Positions 20,459 through 30,074 of a DNA stretch of 52,685 nucleotides are shown here, piece after piece. Under the pieces are notes generated by a model. It searched no databases. It saw only the letters and a list, made by a program, of their open reading frames with translations, and was not told the DNA's origin. This stretch comes from Paludibacteraceae bacterium. Its GTDB lineage: Bacteria; Bacteroidota; Bacteroidia; Bacteroidales; Paludibacteraceae. Both the position numbers and the translations under genes were made by a program. Positions within the stretch are counted from its first letter, which is position 1. Each line of letters opens with the position of its first letter. The DNA lies in assembly GCA_017508305.1 (NCBI GenBank), contig JAFVZF010000002.1, positions 1-52,685 of the forward strand. Reading direction: 5' to 3'.

Positions 20459-21517
20459 ATGACACTTTATCCTAACCTAATAGTAGAGGCCTTATCGCAC
20501 GTTAAATATCCCGGCAAAGAAGGAAACATTGTCAGCCTCAATATGATTGCCGACAATATTCGGATAGATGGAAACAACGTATGGTTTTCATTGCTACTAA
20601 GACCCAATGACCCTTTTGCAAAATCTCTCATAAAGGCATGCGAGCAAGCCATACTCACCTACATTGGACCAGACGTGCAGATTAAAGGACACATTGATGT
20701 GATCAACGTCCAAAACAAGGTGGTCAAAGAAGAAAAACCGCTGTCCCACGTAAAATGCAAAATTGCCATCTCGTCCGGCAAAGGCGGTGTTGGAAAATCG
20801 ACTGTTTCTGCGAATCTTGCCGTAGCATCGGCAAAACAAGGTTACAAAGTAGGCCTGCTGGATGCCGATATATATGGTCCATCCATTCCCAAAATGTTTG
20901 GCATTGAACAAGAACGTCCTATTGCCGATGAAGAAGGAAAAATTATTCCCATAGAAAAATACGGAATCAAGATTTTGTCAATTGGTTTTTTTGTTGATCC
21001 CCAAAATGCTATTGTATGGAGAGGAGCTATGGCCAGCAATGCCATAAAACAACTCATTAACGACGCAGCTTGGGGCGATTTGGATTTCTTTTTAATAGAC
21101 CTCCCTCCCGGCACCAGCGATATTCATTTAACCATTGTGGGCAACTTACAATTGGACGGTGCCATTGTGGTAAGTACCCCACAAGCAGTAGCTTTGGCCG
21201 ATGCCATTAAGGGCATTGATATGTTCCAAAATGAGAAAGTAAACGTTCCGATATTGGGATTGATAGAGAACATGGCATGGTTTACACCGGCAGAACTACC
21301 CGACCACAAATACTACCTTTTTGGAAAGGATGGTGTAAAAAAAATGGCAGATGAGAAAGGGCTCACATTATTGGGCCAAATACCTATTGTACAACGCATT
21401 TGCGAATCGGGTGATGAAGGATGCCCCATCGCTTTGGACAGCGACGAGATTGTAGCCCTTGCTTTTGAGAATGTAGCAAAAAATAGTATCTTTGCAAAAA
21501 TTAGTACACAACCATGA
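20459..21517 (+). CDS. mrp: Mrp/ApbC family Fe-S carrier ATPase
   Basis: Mrp proteins are P-loop ATPases that carry and deliver iron-sulfur clusters. The 352-residue protein has an N-terminal MIP18-like domain (about residues 4-80), the deviant Walker A SSGKGGVGKS (residues 105-114) and switch motifs LLDADIYGPSIPKMFG and DLPPGTSD. The C-terminal CxxC that binds the bridging cluster in many Mrp proteins is absent: the position after IENMAWF reads TPAELPDHKYYLFG. Cluster transfer by the usual route is therefore uncertain. It overlaps rsfS by four bases (ATGA). Confidence 0.94.
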   Translation: MTLYPNLIVEALSHVKYPGKEGNIVSLNMIADNIRIDGNNVWFSLLLRPNDPFAKSLIKACEQAILTYIGPDVQIKGHIDVINVQNKVVKEEKPLSHVKCKIAISSGKGGVGKSTVSANLAVASAKQGYKVGLLDADIYGPSIPKMFGIEQERPIADEEGKIIPIEKYGIKILSIGFFVDPQNAIVWRGAMASNAIKQLINDAAWGDLDFFLIDLPPGTSDIHLTIVGNLQLDGAIVVSTPQAVALADAIKGIDMFQNEKVNVPILGLIENMAWFTPAELPDHKYYLFGKDGVKKMADEKGLTLLGQIPIVQRICESGDEGCPIALDSDEIVALAFENVAKNSIFAKISTQP

Positions 21518-21873
21518 AATTTGACAACCCATTAGTTAGCACCATTGTAGATGGCATACAAGACAACAAAGCATCTCGTATCGTTGTTGCCAATCTATCG
21601 CATATAGAAAACACCATTTGCAACTACATGATTATCTGTGAGGGCAACTCCAATACCCACGTAAATGCCATCGCTACCAACTTAAAGGATTATGTGAGAG
21701 AGCATGCACACGAAAAACCAATGGCCATGGAAGGATTTGAAAATTGCGAATGGATTGTTGTAGATTATACAGATATAATGGTACACATTATGCAACGTGA
21801 ACCACGCGCATTTTACGATTTGGAACATCTGTGGGAGGATGCACAATTAACAGAAATAGAAGATTTAGCATGA
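21514..21873 (+). CDS. rsfS: Ribosome silencing factor RsfS
   Basis: RsfS binds L14 on the 50S subunit and blocks subunit joining in starvation. The 119-residue protein is the single-domain family length and shows CEGNSNTHVNAIA, the conserved GFENCEWIVVDYTDIMVH and the end REPRAFYDLEHLW. It begins on an ATGA overlap with mrp and ends on an ATGA overlap with ftsH. Confidence 0.95.
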   Translation: MKFDNPLVSTIVDGIQDNKASRIVVANLSHIENTICNYMIICEGNSNTHVNAIATNLKDYVREHAHEKPMAMEGFENCEWIVVDYTDIMVHIMQREPRAFYDLEHLWEDAQLTEIEDLA

Positions 21874-23873
21874 ATAATAAACCCGACAAAAAACCACAAC
21901 CCAATAAACTGCCCAAGATGCGGTTCAATTTTTATTGGTTGTATGGTGCAATAGCCGTTTTCCTTATTTTCTTGAATTTTACAGGCGAGGAAAACAAAAT
22001 GAAAGATATTCCCTATTCACAGTTTCAACAATACGTCGAAAAAGGGTATGTCCACAAAGTGGTTATTGTAAACAAAGAAACAGCAGAGGTAAGCATTCCC
22101 GAGAATGACACCACGGCTTTGATAGAAATTTTTGGAGCATCACAAGCTGCCAAACATACCAAAGCGCCACAACTAACTGTGAGTATCCCATCGAGCGATC
22201 GTTTTGACGAATTTATTACGTCTAAACCTAATATCGAGGTCAAATACGAAGAACGAAAAGACTACGTCGAATCGTTACTATATAGTTTTGGGCCTTTGCT
22301 CTTTTTTGTACTGCTATGGATGTTCTTGATGCGAAGAATGGGCGGAGGAGCAGGACCGCAAGGAGGCATATTCAATGTAGGAAAATCGCGTGCTCAACTA
22401 TTTGACAAGGATAGTCCTACCCATAAAGTAACCTTTAAAGACGTTGCCGGTTTAGAAAGTGCCAAACAAGAAGTCGAAGAAATTGTTGCTTTTCTGAAAA
22501 ACCCAAAACGCTACACCGATTTAGGCGGTAAGATTCCTAAAGGAGCTTTACTAGTAGGCCCTCCGGGAACAGGTAAAACCCTACTTGCTAAGGCTGTTGC
22601 GGGCGAAGCAAACGTTCCCTTTTTCTCGATGTCGGGTTCGGACTTTGTTGAAATGTTTGTGGGCGTAGGGGCATCGCGTGTACGTGACTTATTTAGACAA
22701 GCCAAAGAAAAATCACCTTGCATTATTTTTATTGACGAAATAGATGCTGTGGGTAGAGCACGTGGCAAGAATCCTGCCTTCAACTCCAACGATGAACGCG
22801 AGAATACACTCAACCAACTACTTACCGAAATGGACGGTTTTGGTTCTAATAGTGGAGTCATCATTTTAGCCGCCACTAACCGAGCAGACATCTTAGACAA
22901 GGCCCTATTGCGTGCCGGTCGATTTGACAGACAAATCAGTGTAGATTTACCGGATGTACACGAACGCAACGAGATTTTTCAGGTACACTTACGTCCTCTT
23001 AAAACAGCAAAAGACCTTAACATCGACTTTTTGGCCAAACAAACCCCCGGATTCTCTGGAGCAGACATAGCCAACGTATGCAATGAGGCCGCACTGATAG
23101 CTGCCAGAAAGAACAAAAAATCCGTAGAAAAACAAGATTTCTTGGATGCTGTCGATCGTATCATCGGTGGATTAGAGAAAAAGAATAAGATTACCACTCT
23201 TTCTGAAAAAAGATCCATCGCCATACACGAGGCGGGACATGCTTCTGTTAGTTGGTTATTGGAATTTGCCAACCCATTGGTAAAAGTAACCATTGTACCT
23301 CGTGGAAAAGCATTAGGTGCTGCTTGGTATCTTCCTGAAGAAAGACAACTTACCACCAAAGAACAAATGTTGGACGAAATGTGTTCTTTATTAGGTGGCA
23401 GAGCTGCTGAGGATGTGTGCTATGGAAAAGTATCAACAGGGGCTTTGAACGACCTTGAACGTGCCACCAAAATGGCGTACGCCATGGTAGTATACTACGG
23501 CATGAGCGATAAACTAAAAAATATTAGTTTCTACGACTCAACACAAGCTGATTACTCGTTTACCAAACCATACAGCGATAAAACAGCCGAAATTATTGAC
23601 CAAGAGATGCAAAGCATCGTGTCGGAACAATACGAACGAGCAAAATCTATCATTGCCACCAACAGAGAAAAACACGAAGAGTTGGCAAATCTATTGGTAG
23701 AAAACGAAGTAATATTTACCGAAGATGTAGAACGTATTTTTGGCAAACGTCCATGGGTAAGCCGCATGGATGAACTTATGAACGAGAATAAGAAAACTGA
23801 GGAAAAAGCCCCAAAAGCTGAAACCGAAAGCGACAGCGAAATAGCGAATAGCGAAAAACCGGAGGATGTATGA
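21870..23873 (+). CDS. ftsH: ATP-dependent zinc metalloprotease FtsH
   Basis: FtsH is the membrane-anchored AAA+ protease for membrane proteins and short-lived regulators. The 667-residue protein has a membrane segment at about residues 20-38, a periplasmic domain, a second membrane segment (about 132-152), Walker A GPPGTGKT (230-237), Walker B IIFIDEIDA, the second region of homology ending RAGRFDRQ, and the zinc site HEAGH (453-457). ATG 21870 follows the rsfS ATGA junction; an in-frame upstream start at 21831 lies inside rsfS and was rejected. The C-terminal tail is acidic and low in complexity. cdsA overlaps it by four bases. Confidence 0.97.
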   Translation: MNNKPDKKPQPNKLPKMRFNFYWLYGAIAVFLIFLNFTGEENKMKDIPYSQFQQYVEKGYVHKVVIVNKETAEVSIPENDTTALIEIFGASQAAKHTKAPQLTVSIPSSDRFDEFITSKPNIEVKYEERKDYVESLLYSFGPLLFFVLLWMFLMRRMGGGAGPQGGIFNVGKSRAQLFDKDSPTHKVTFKDVAGLESAKQEVEEIVAFLKNPKRYTDLGGKIPKGALLVGPPGTGKTLLAKAVAGEANVPFFSMSGSDFVEMFVGVGASRVRDLFRQAKEKSPCIIFIDEIDAVGRARGKNPAFNSNDERENTLNQLLTEMDGFGSNSGVIILAATNRADILDKALLRAGRFDRQISVDLPDVHERNEIFQVHLRPLKTAKDLNIDFLAKQTPGFSGADIANVCNEAALIAARKNKKSVEKQDFLDAVDRIIGGLEKKNKITTLSEKRSIAIHEAGHASVSWLLEFANPLVKVTIVPRGKALGAAWYLPEERQLTTKEQMLDEMCSLLGGRAAEDVCYGKVSTGALNDLERATKMAYAMVVYYGMSDKLKNISFYDSTQADYSFTKPYSDKTAEIIDQEMQSIVSEQYERAKSIIATNREKHEELANLLVENEVIFTEDVERIFGKRPWVSRMDELMNENKKTEEKAPKAETESDSEIANSEKPEDV

Positions 23874-24721
23874 AAAATTTTATACAAAGAACCATTACTG
23901 GGATTATATTTGTAAGCATCGTGCTTACTTCCATTTACTTTCAAACAGATTACAAAACACTAACCACGTTGTTTGTAATAGTAATGGGATGGGGGTTGAT
24001 GGAGTATTACTCATTGGTTAACAAAGGTTTCAAGGTTCAAGTTCCCACGGCCTATATGTTTATTTGTGGAATGCTTCTGTATGGTCTTATTGGTTCGACA
24101 ACTGGAAATACGCTTACAACATTAGTCTTTGCTGCATTATACATTCTGTGCATAACGGGTCTATTTATTTACGAACTATACCGCAAAAAAGAACAACCCA
24201 TCCATAATCTTGCCTTTGCTATATTGGGCCAAGTCATGGTGGCTTTACCTTGCAGTTTAATCAACTTGATTGCCGTTCCCGGCCAGATTCATTGGGTGTT
24301 TGCTCTTTTTATTTTAATCTGGCTGTCTGATACAGGTGCTTATTTAGTAGGTTGCACATTAGGAAAACATAAATTGTTTGAACGCATATCGCCTAAAAAA
24401 TCATGGGAAGGTTTTTTGGGTGGTTGCGCATTTGCCATTGGAGGCGCCATGCTTCTGTGGCACCTTTTTACATCCGTTTGGGCTTTAAATTTTCCAGAGG
24501 CCTCTGATACAACATGGTGGCAATGGTTGGTTTTTGCCATTATTATCATTATCTTTGGCACGTACGGCGACTTATCCGAATCACTATTAAAACGTGCATC
24601 GAATGTAAAAGATTCTGGCAATGTTTTACCGGGTCATGGTGGTATCTTAGATCGCTTTGACAGTTTATTATTCTGTATACCTGTTGTATATATTTACCTT
24701 GAAATACTAAACGTTTTATGA
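23870..24721 (+). CDS. cdsA: Phosphatidate cytidylyltransferase
   Basis: CdsA makes CDP-diacylglycerol from phosphatidic acid and CTP, the entry point to phospholipid head groups. The 283-residue membrane protein has about seven to eight hydrophobic segments and ends with the family signature SLLKRASNVKDSGNVLPGHG followed by GILDRFDSLLF. It overlaps ftsH by ATGA upstream and psd by ATGA downstream, so this lipid pair is translated in step with the protease. Confidence 0.96.
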   Translation: MKNFIQRTITGIIFVSIVLTSIYFQTDYKTLTTLFVIVMGWGLMEYYSLVNKGFKVQVPTAYMFICGMLLYGLIGSTTGNTLTTLVFAALYILCITGLFIYELYRKKEQPIHNLAFAILGQVMVALPCSLINLIAVPGQIHWVFALFILIWLSDTGAYLVGCTLGKHKLFERISPKKSWEGFLGGCAFAIGGAMLLWHLFTSVWALNFPEASDTTWWQWLVFAIIIIIFGTYGDLSESLLKRASNVKDSGNVLPGHGGILDRFDSLLFCIPVVYIYLEILNVL

Positions 24722-25386
24722 TAAAAATTCACAAAGAGGGCAGAACTTGGCTGCTGATATTATTTTTTGGTTTGATTATTATGAACAGCCTTTTGTTTTA
24801 TTTGGCTGGTTCTATCATACTATCAACTATTACAGGTCTCATCTCATTGGGATTCTTTATCTTCTTTACCTATTTCTTTCGAATTCCCAACCGTATCATC
24901 ATTGCGGATGAGAACTATATCGTAGCTCCTGCCGATGGCAAGATTGTGGTCATCGAGCCCACCATGGAAAACGAGTTCCTAAAAGAAAAAAGGCTACAAG
25001 TTTCCATTTTTATGTCTGTATTTGATGTACACGCCAACTGGTTCCCTATTGCCGGCAAGGTAAAACACGTATCGCATCAAAATGGACGCTACATGGCAGC
25101 ATACTTGCCCAAATCCAGCACAGAAAACGAACGCTCTACCATATTGATTGAAGCTCCCAACAAACAAACCATATTGGTTAGACAGATAGCAGGAGCTTTG
25201 GCACGTCGCATTGTTACCTATGCTAAAGAAGGACAGGATTGTAACATCAACGAACAATTGGGCTACATTAAGTTTGGTTCGCGCGTCGATTTATACCTTC
25301 CATTAGATACTGAAATTTTAGTAGAAATGGGAGAAGAAACAGTGGGTAATGAAACAATCATTGCCAAACTAAAACACGAGGCATAA
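24718..25386 (+). CDS. psd: Phosphatidylserine decarboxylase proenzyme
   Basis: The enzyme decarboxylates phosphatidylserine to phosphatidylethanolamine. The 222-residue protein is the short form: two N-terminal membrane segments (about residues 11-55), then SIFMSVFDVHANWFPIAG and the self-cleavage site FGSRVDLYLP, where cutting between Gly187 and Ser188 would create the pyruvoyl cofactor. It directly follows cdsA with a four-base overlap and ends the holB-to-psd run. No clear terminator follows in the 74 bases before comM. Confidence 0.95.
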   Translation: MIKIHKEGRTWLLILFFGLIIMNSLLFYLAGSIILSTITGLISLGFFIFFTYFFRIPNRIIIADENYIVAPADGKIVVIEPTMENEFLKEKRLQVSIFMSVFDVHANWFPIAGKVKHVSHQNGRYMAAYLPKSSTENERSTILIEAPNKQTILVRQIAGALARRIVTYAKEGQDCNINEQLGYIKFGSRVDLYLPLDTEILVEMGEETVGNETIIAKLKHEA

Positions 25387-25460
25387 CTCACCTCCTTTCA
25401 CAAAGAGCTAATAAACAGGAGTATACTCCAACCATAAACATCTTAATTTTTATTCTTTTT

Positions 25461-26999
25461 ATGTTAGTAAAATGCTACGGGGCAGCAGTGCAAGGCATTG
25501 ATGCCACCATCATTACCATTGAAGTAAACGTCTCAATCGGGATTCGATTTTTTATGGTCGGTCTGCCTGATAGTGCCGTTAAAGAGAGTCACGAACGTAT
25601 GCTATCGGCATTTACATACAATGGCTACAAATTTCCACGACAACAAGTTATCGTAAATATGTCCCCCGCCGACATTCGCAAAGAGGGGGCATCGTACGAT
25701 TTACCATTGGCCCTGGGTATCATGGCGGCCAACAATCAAATTCGCTGCGATAATCTTAGCCAATACATCATTATGGGGGAGCTATCGTTAGATGGTTCTA
25801 TTCTACCCATCAAGGGCGCACTTCCCATCGCCCTCAAAGCAAAAACGGAAGGGTTTAAAGGGGTTATTCTTCCAAAAGCAAATGCCTTAGAGGCAGCCGT
25901 TGTCACATCATTAGAAGTAATCGGTGTAGAGACATTGGTAGATGTCGTACAATTCCTCGAGGGTACGAAACAGATTGCTGCAACCAAAATATGCACAGAC
26001 GCCTTATTGGCAGCATCTTCTAACCATATTGATTTGGATTTTTCTGAAGTAAAAGGACAAGAAAATGTAAAAAGAGCCATGGAAGTGGCGGCTGCAGGTG
26101 GTCACAATCTCATTCTCATTGGTCCACCGGGATCCGGAAAATCCATGCTCGCCAAACGATTACCATCCATATTACCTCCGCTATCATTATTAGAAGCATT
26201 AGAAACCACAAAAATCCATTCTGTTGCCGGCACCATGGGAAAGAACTGTTCCATTATGTGCCAACGTCCTTTTAGAAGTCCGCACCACACCATTTCTGAT
26301 GTAGCACTTGTAGGTGGAGGGTCTATCCCGCAACCGGGCGAGATGTCATTGGCCCACAATGGAGTACTATTCTTAGACGAGTTACCCGAATTTAAACGTT
26401 CTGTATTAGAAGTAATGCGCCAACCTTTAGAGGACAGAAAAATTACCATCTCGAGGGCAGCACTAACAGTAGATTATCCTGCCAGTTTTATGTTAGTAGC
26501 GTCTATGAATCCATGTCCTTGTGGCTACTACAACCATCCCGAAAAGGAATGTGTATGCGCTCCGGGTGCTGTACAAAAGTACCTAAACCGCATATCAGGA
26601 CCACTCATGGATCGAATAGATATACAAATTGAGGTAACACCGGTCCCCTTTGAAGAACTTAGCAATAGGCAAGCAAGTGAAAACAGCAGTAGTATTCGTG
26701 AACGCGTTATCAGAGCAAGAAACATCCAATTCCAACGCTATAGAAACGAAGAAAACGTGCATTGTAACGCACAAATGACTACACGACTCATCCAACAATA
26801 TGTCGTTTTAGACGAGCAATGCAAATGCCTTTTAAAGCGAGCGGTAGATCAGCTAAAACTTTCTGCCCGTGCATACGATCGTATTCTAAAAGTAAGTCGT
26901 ACCATTGCCGATTTAGAAGGAAGTAAAAATGTACTTGCCAAACATCTCATGGAGGCTATTACCTATCGAAACTTGGACCGAGAAAATTGGGCTGGATAG
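25461..26999 (+). CDS. comM: YifB/ComM family Mg-chelatase-like AAA ATPase
   Basis: ComM of naturally transformable bacteria is a helicase that aids branch migration during DNA uptake; homologues are widespread and often uncharacterised. The 512-residue protein has an N-terminal Lon-like domain (MLVKCYGAAVQGIDA, GLPDSAVKESHERM), the ATPase core with Walker A GPPGSGKS (residues 221-228), FLDELPEF, and a C-terminal domain with a Cys-rich motif (NPCPCGYYNHPEKECVC). No promoter of the usual form was found in the 74-base gap before it. Its stop codon is inside a hairpin shared with punA. Confidence 0.94.
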   Translation: MLVKCYGAAVQGIDATIITIEVNVSIGIRFFMVGLPDSAVKESHERMLSAFTYNGYKFPRQQVIVNMSPADIRKEGASYDLPLALGIMAANNQIRCDNLSQYIIMGELSLDGSILPIKGALPIALKAKTEGFKGVILPKANALEAAVVTSLEVIGVETLVDVVQFLEGTKQIAATKICTDALLAASSNHIDLDFSEVKGQENVKRAMEVAAAGGHNLILIGPPGSGKSMLAKRLPSILPPLSLLEALETTKIHSVAGTMGKNCSIMCQRPFRSPHHTISDVALVGGGSIPQPGEMSLAHNGVLFLDELPEFKRSVLEVMRQPLEDRKITISRAALTVDYPASFMLVASMNPCPCGYYNHPEKECVCAPGAVQKYLNRISGPLMDRIDIQIEVTPVPFEELSNRQASENSSSIRERVIRARNIQFQRYRNEENVHCNAQMTTRLIQQYVVLDEQCKCLLKRAVDQLKLSARAYDRILKVSRTIADLEGSKNVLAKHLMEAITYRNLDRENWAG

Positions 27000-27021
27000 A
27001 GAACTTTATAGGTTCTCTATC
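26995..27021. terminator. Hairpin formed by the ends of comM and punA
   Basis: A perfect 10-bp inverted repeat (GATAGAGAAC/GTTCTCTATC, 7-base loop) spans the six-base gap between the two convergent genes and contains both stop codons. It is the only structure available to end either transcript here. There is no long T-tract, so efficiency is uncertain. Confidence 0.6.
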
Positions 27022-27818
27022 AACTCTTTCATAATCAAGGTCATTTTGGGTTGCGCCTGATTGGCAATTTGCTGTACTTCCTCGTGTGACACCTCAACGA
27101 CCTGTCCTGCAATGCCCAAATCGGTAATAATAGACATGGCAAACACCTGCATCCCGGCATGTACAGCAACGATTACCTCTGGCACTGTAGACATACCAAC
27201 GGCATCTCCTCCTATGGTTCTAAAATAGGTATACTCAGCTGGCGTTTCAAAAGTAGGACCTGATGTCCCGACATATACGCCTTCTACTACCCTAATGCCA
27301 TGGTTGGCAGCAATTTTTTTTGCTTTTTCGCGCAAAGCTTTGGTATAAGCCTTACTCATATCAGGAAAACGAACACCCAATGACGGTTCGTTTGCTCCAC
27401 GCAAAGGATGTTCGGGGAAGGTATTGATATGATCGGTAATAATCATTAAATCACCTATTTTAAAGTCGGGATTCATGCCTCCTGCTGCATTAGAAACCAA
27501 TAAGGTTTCCACCCCTAATGCTTTCATTACGCGCACAGGGAAAGTAACCTGTTTCATGCTATATCCTTCGTAATAATGAAATCGTCCCTGCATAGCTAAC
27601 ACCTTGGTGTTGCCCAACTGACCAATGATGAGTTTTCCCGAATGTCCTTCGACGGTTGACACAGGGAAATGGGGAATTTCTTCGTACGGTATCTCTTGTC
27701 GGTGGGTAATTTGAGTGGCCAACTCACCTAAGCCCGTACCTAATATAATGCCTATTTTGGGCAGATATTGCATCTTAGCTGCCAAAAAAGCAGCCGTTTC
27801 GTTTATTATTGCTAACAT
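27006..27818 (-). CDS. punA: Purine nucleoside phosphorylase
   Basis: It splits inosine or guanosine with phosphate in purine salvage. The 270-residue protein matches the trimeric class: [11 protein letters not shown] (about residues 23-33), [35 protein letters not shown] and [16 protein letters not shown]. It is the second gene after lpxK, whose last 44 bases overlap its start, so the two are co-transcribed and probably coupled. Confidence 0.95.
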   Translation of the reverse strand: MLAIINETAAFLAAKMQYLPKIGIILGTGLGELATQITHRQEIPYEEIPHFPVSTVEGHSGKLIIGQLGNTKVLAMQGRFHYYEGYSMKQVTFPVRVMKALGVETLLVSNAAGGMNPDFKIGDLMIITDHINTFPEHPLRGANEPSLGVRFPDMSKAYTKALREKAKKIAANHGIRVVEGVYVGTSGPTFETPAEYTYFRTIGGDAVGMSTVPEVIVAVHAGMQVFAMSIITDLGIAGQVVEVSHEEVQQIANQAQPKMTLIMKELIENL

Positions 27819-28848
27819 AATCTATGATTAATTGGTTAAATTCTCTTTCTTTGTCTTGCATAAAGCACACCTGTATAGGCAACGACCAAATAACATCGCA
27901 AAGCGATGTTGGAATATTTTCCTGTCCTACTATCTTCGCAGCATCTTTATCGGTAACAATCACGCAACGATTATCACCCGCCAACTGATTAAATTTTGCT
28001 TGAATCGTCAACCAATCAGATGTGGTATAGTGATGGTGATCCTTATAAGTAAGTACCGACACATGCGCTACTTTAGAAGACACATACTCCACCAAACCTT
28101 GTGGTTGGGCAATCCCCGAAACAAGCAAGACAGACATATCAGACGTAAGTTGCTTACGATGTTTTCCAAATACAGCTTGCAACTCTCCGTATTTATAATA
28201 CGAAAAAAATAATCGTTGATAGGGACGAGGCGCTACCTCGTTGTACAAATAACGCAGTTCGATGGGCGTTAAATTGGAAGGACACTTGGTAATGACAATG
28301 ACAGTAGCTCGATAGCGTGCAGCAGCAGGCTCCCGCAAAGTTCCTACCGGCAGTAACGCATCGTTGGTAATCAATCGGTTGTAATCGATTAGTAAAACAG
28401 ACAATCCCGGATCTACATATCGATGCTGAAACGCATCGTCCAATACGACCACATCGGTGGATGGAAATTCTTTTTCTATATAATCAATTGCTTTACACCT
28501 ATTTGCTTCGGCAATAACAATGGCATTAGGAAACTTTCGATAAATTTGATAAGGTTCGTCACCCAACTGACTACTATTACTATCGATCGATGCCACTTGC
28601 ATGCCGTGGGATTTTCTTTTGTAGCCACGACTAATCATCGCCACCTTAAAGAACGATTGCAAAACGCCTATAATATACTCTACATGAGGAGTTTTGCCCG
28701 TTCCGCCAACCGTAATATTTCCTACGGAGATAACTGCCGTTTTAAAAGCTTTTGAGGGCAACCATCTGCTATCAAACAAAGCATTCCTTATGGCAATTAT
28801 CATGCCGTATAACCATGCCAATGGCCAACAATACCAACGTTTTTTCAT
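27775..28848 (-). CDS. lpxK: Tetraacyldisaccharide 4'-kinase
   Basis: LpxK phosphorylates the lipid A disaccharide at the inner membrane, so the organism makes lipopolysaccharide. The 357-residue protein has an N-terminal membrane helix region ([15 protein letters not shown]), the P-loop [14 protein letters not shown] (about residues 43-56) and [13 protein letters not shown] 28848 (MKKRWYCW) is chosen; a TTG four codons upstream is in frame but less likely. The 44-base overlap with punA is unusually long, and the C-terminal tail beyond [11 protein letters not shown] may therefore be variable. Confidence 0.93.
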   Translation of the reverse strand: MKKRWYCWPLAWLYGMIIAIRNALFDSRWLPSKAFKTAVISVGNITVGGTGKTPHVEYIIGVLQSFFKVAMISRGYKRKSHGMQVASIDSNSSQLGDEPYQIYRKFPNAIVIAEANRCKAIDYIEKEFPSTDVVVLDDAFQHRYVDPGLSVLLIDYNRLITNDALLPVGTLREPAAARYRATVIVITKCPSNLTPIELRYLYNEVAPRPYQRLFFSYYKYGELQAVFGKHRKQLTSDMSVLLVSGIAQPQGLVEYVSSKVAHVSVLTYKDHHHYTTSDWLTIQAKFNQLAGDNRCVIVTDKDAAKIVGQENIPTSLCDVIWSLPIQVCFMQDKEREFNQLIIDYVSNNKRNGCFFGS

Positions 28849-28903
28849 TGCATCGAACAATTTTCTTTCATAAATAAGTTGCTTTGCAGGGCATCCTATT
28901 GGA

Positions 28904-28911
28904 CAAATATA
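28904..28911 (-). promoter_or_regulatory. Promoter -7 element for lpxK-punA
   Basis: TATATTTG on the minus strand matches TAnnTTTG and ends 55 bases before the lpxK start. No -33 TTTG is seen at the right spacing. Confidence 0.45.
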
Positions 28912-29019
28912 ATTAAATTATCAAGGATATAAAAGTTTTATCTGCGTTTTTTACAAGACAACTTACTCAACATCCGATGTAAATATGTTTTTCTTTTACC
29001 TTTTCTCGACATTTTTTTG

Positions 29020-29027
29020 TACTTTTG
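29020..29027 (+). promoter_or_regulatory. Promoter -7 element for ilvE-aroQ
   Basis: TACTTTTG fits TAnnTTTG and ends 27 bases before the ilvE ATG. The -33 position holds only a T-rich stretch, not TTTG. Confidence 0.6.
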
Positions 29028-29054
29028 CGCACAGCAAATAATAATACGAATTAT

Positions 29055-30074
29055 ATGGAAAATATCAATTGGTCTGAGTTGGGTTTTGGCTACCTAAAAA
29101 CAAATGCCAACGTTCGCTGCGAATACCACAACGGCAAATGGGGCGAATTAGAACTACATACAGAAGAAACTGTCAATTTGCACATGGCTGCTACGTGCCT
29201 ACACTACGGTCAAGAAGCATTTGTAGGGCTAAAAGCATTCAAAGGGAAAGATGGCAAGGTGCGCATTTTCCGCATCGACGAAAATGCAAAACGTTTGGCG
29301 GCCTCGTGCAACGGCATTTGCATGCCTCCACTACCCGAAGGCGTATTTGAAAAAGCGGTAACCATGGCAGTAAAAGCAAATATGGAGTTTGTCCCGCCTT
29401 ACGAAAGTGGCGCGGCCTTGTACATTCGTCCTGTATTGTTTGGCTACACCCCTCAGATTGGTGTTAATCCTGCCAAAGACTACTTATTCATCGTATTTGT
29501 ATCGCCCGTGGGTCCTTACTTTAAAGGTGGTTTTTCTACCAATCCATACGTTATTACCCGTAAATACGACCGTTCGGCTCCTCTGGGCACCGGCATTTAC
29601 AAAGTAGGTGGCAACTATGCTGCCAGCCTTGCCGCTCACCAAGAAGCACACGACAAGGGCTATTCTTCTGAATTCTATTTGGATGCAAAAGAAAAAAAAT
29701 ACATTGATGAATGTGGTGCTGCCAATTTCTTTGCCATCAAAGATAACACCTACATCACCCCAAAATCGACTTCTATCCTCCCCTCTATTACCAACAAGAG
29801 TTTAATGGTTTTGGCAGAAGAGTTGGGCTTAAAGGTAGAACGTCGTCCTATTGCAGAAGAAGAATTGAGCACTTTTGAAGAAGCTGGTGCATGTGGCACA
29901 GCAGCCGTAATCAGTCCTATCCAACGATTGGATGATTTGGACAACAACAAATCTTACGTCTTCTCTAAGGATGGCAAACCCGGCCCTATCAGCACAAAAT
30001 TGTACCACAAACTACGTGCTATACAATATGGTGACGAGCCCGATACACATGGTTGGATTACATTTGTAGAATAA
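29055..30074 (+). CDS. ilvE: Branched-chain amino acid aminotransferase
   Basis: IlvE performs the last step of Val, Leu and Ile synthesis and the first of their breakdown, using pyridoxal phosphate. The 339-residue protein is fold-type IV: ALYIRPVLFGYTPQIGV, the Lys183 that should hold the cofactor (GTGIYKVGGNYAASL), and the second cofactor region EAGACGTAAVISP. ATG 29055 is chosen since it begins MENINWSELGF and follows the promoter; an in-frame codon at 29025 lies within the -7 element. Its stop and the aroQ start share a base (TAATG). Confidence 0.95.
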   Translation: MENINWSELGFGYLKTNANVRCEYHNGKWGELELHTEETVNLHMAATCLHYGQEAFVGLKAFKGKDGKVRIFRIDENAKRLAASCNGICMPPLPEGVFEKAVTMAVKANMEFVPPYESGAALYIRPVLFGYTPQIGVNPAKDYLFIVFVSPVGPYFKGGFSTNPYVITRKYDRSAPLGTGIYKVGGNYAASLAAHQEAHDKGYSSEFYLDAKEKKYIDECGAANFFAIKDNTYITPKSTSILPSITNKSLMVLAEELGLKVERRPIAEEELSTFEEAGACGTAAVISPIQRLDDLDNNKSYVFSKDGKPGPISTKLYHKLRAIQYGDEPDTHGWITFVE

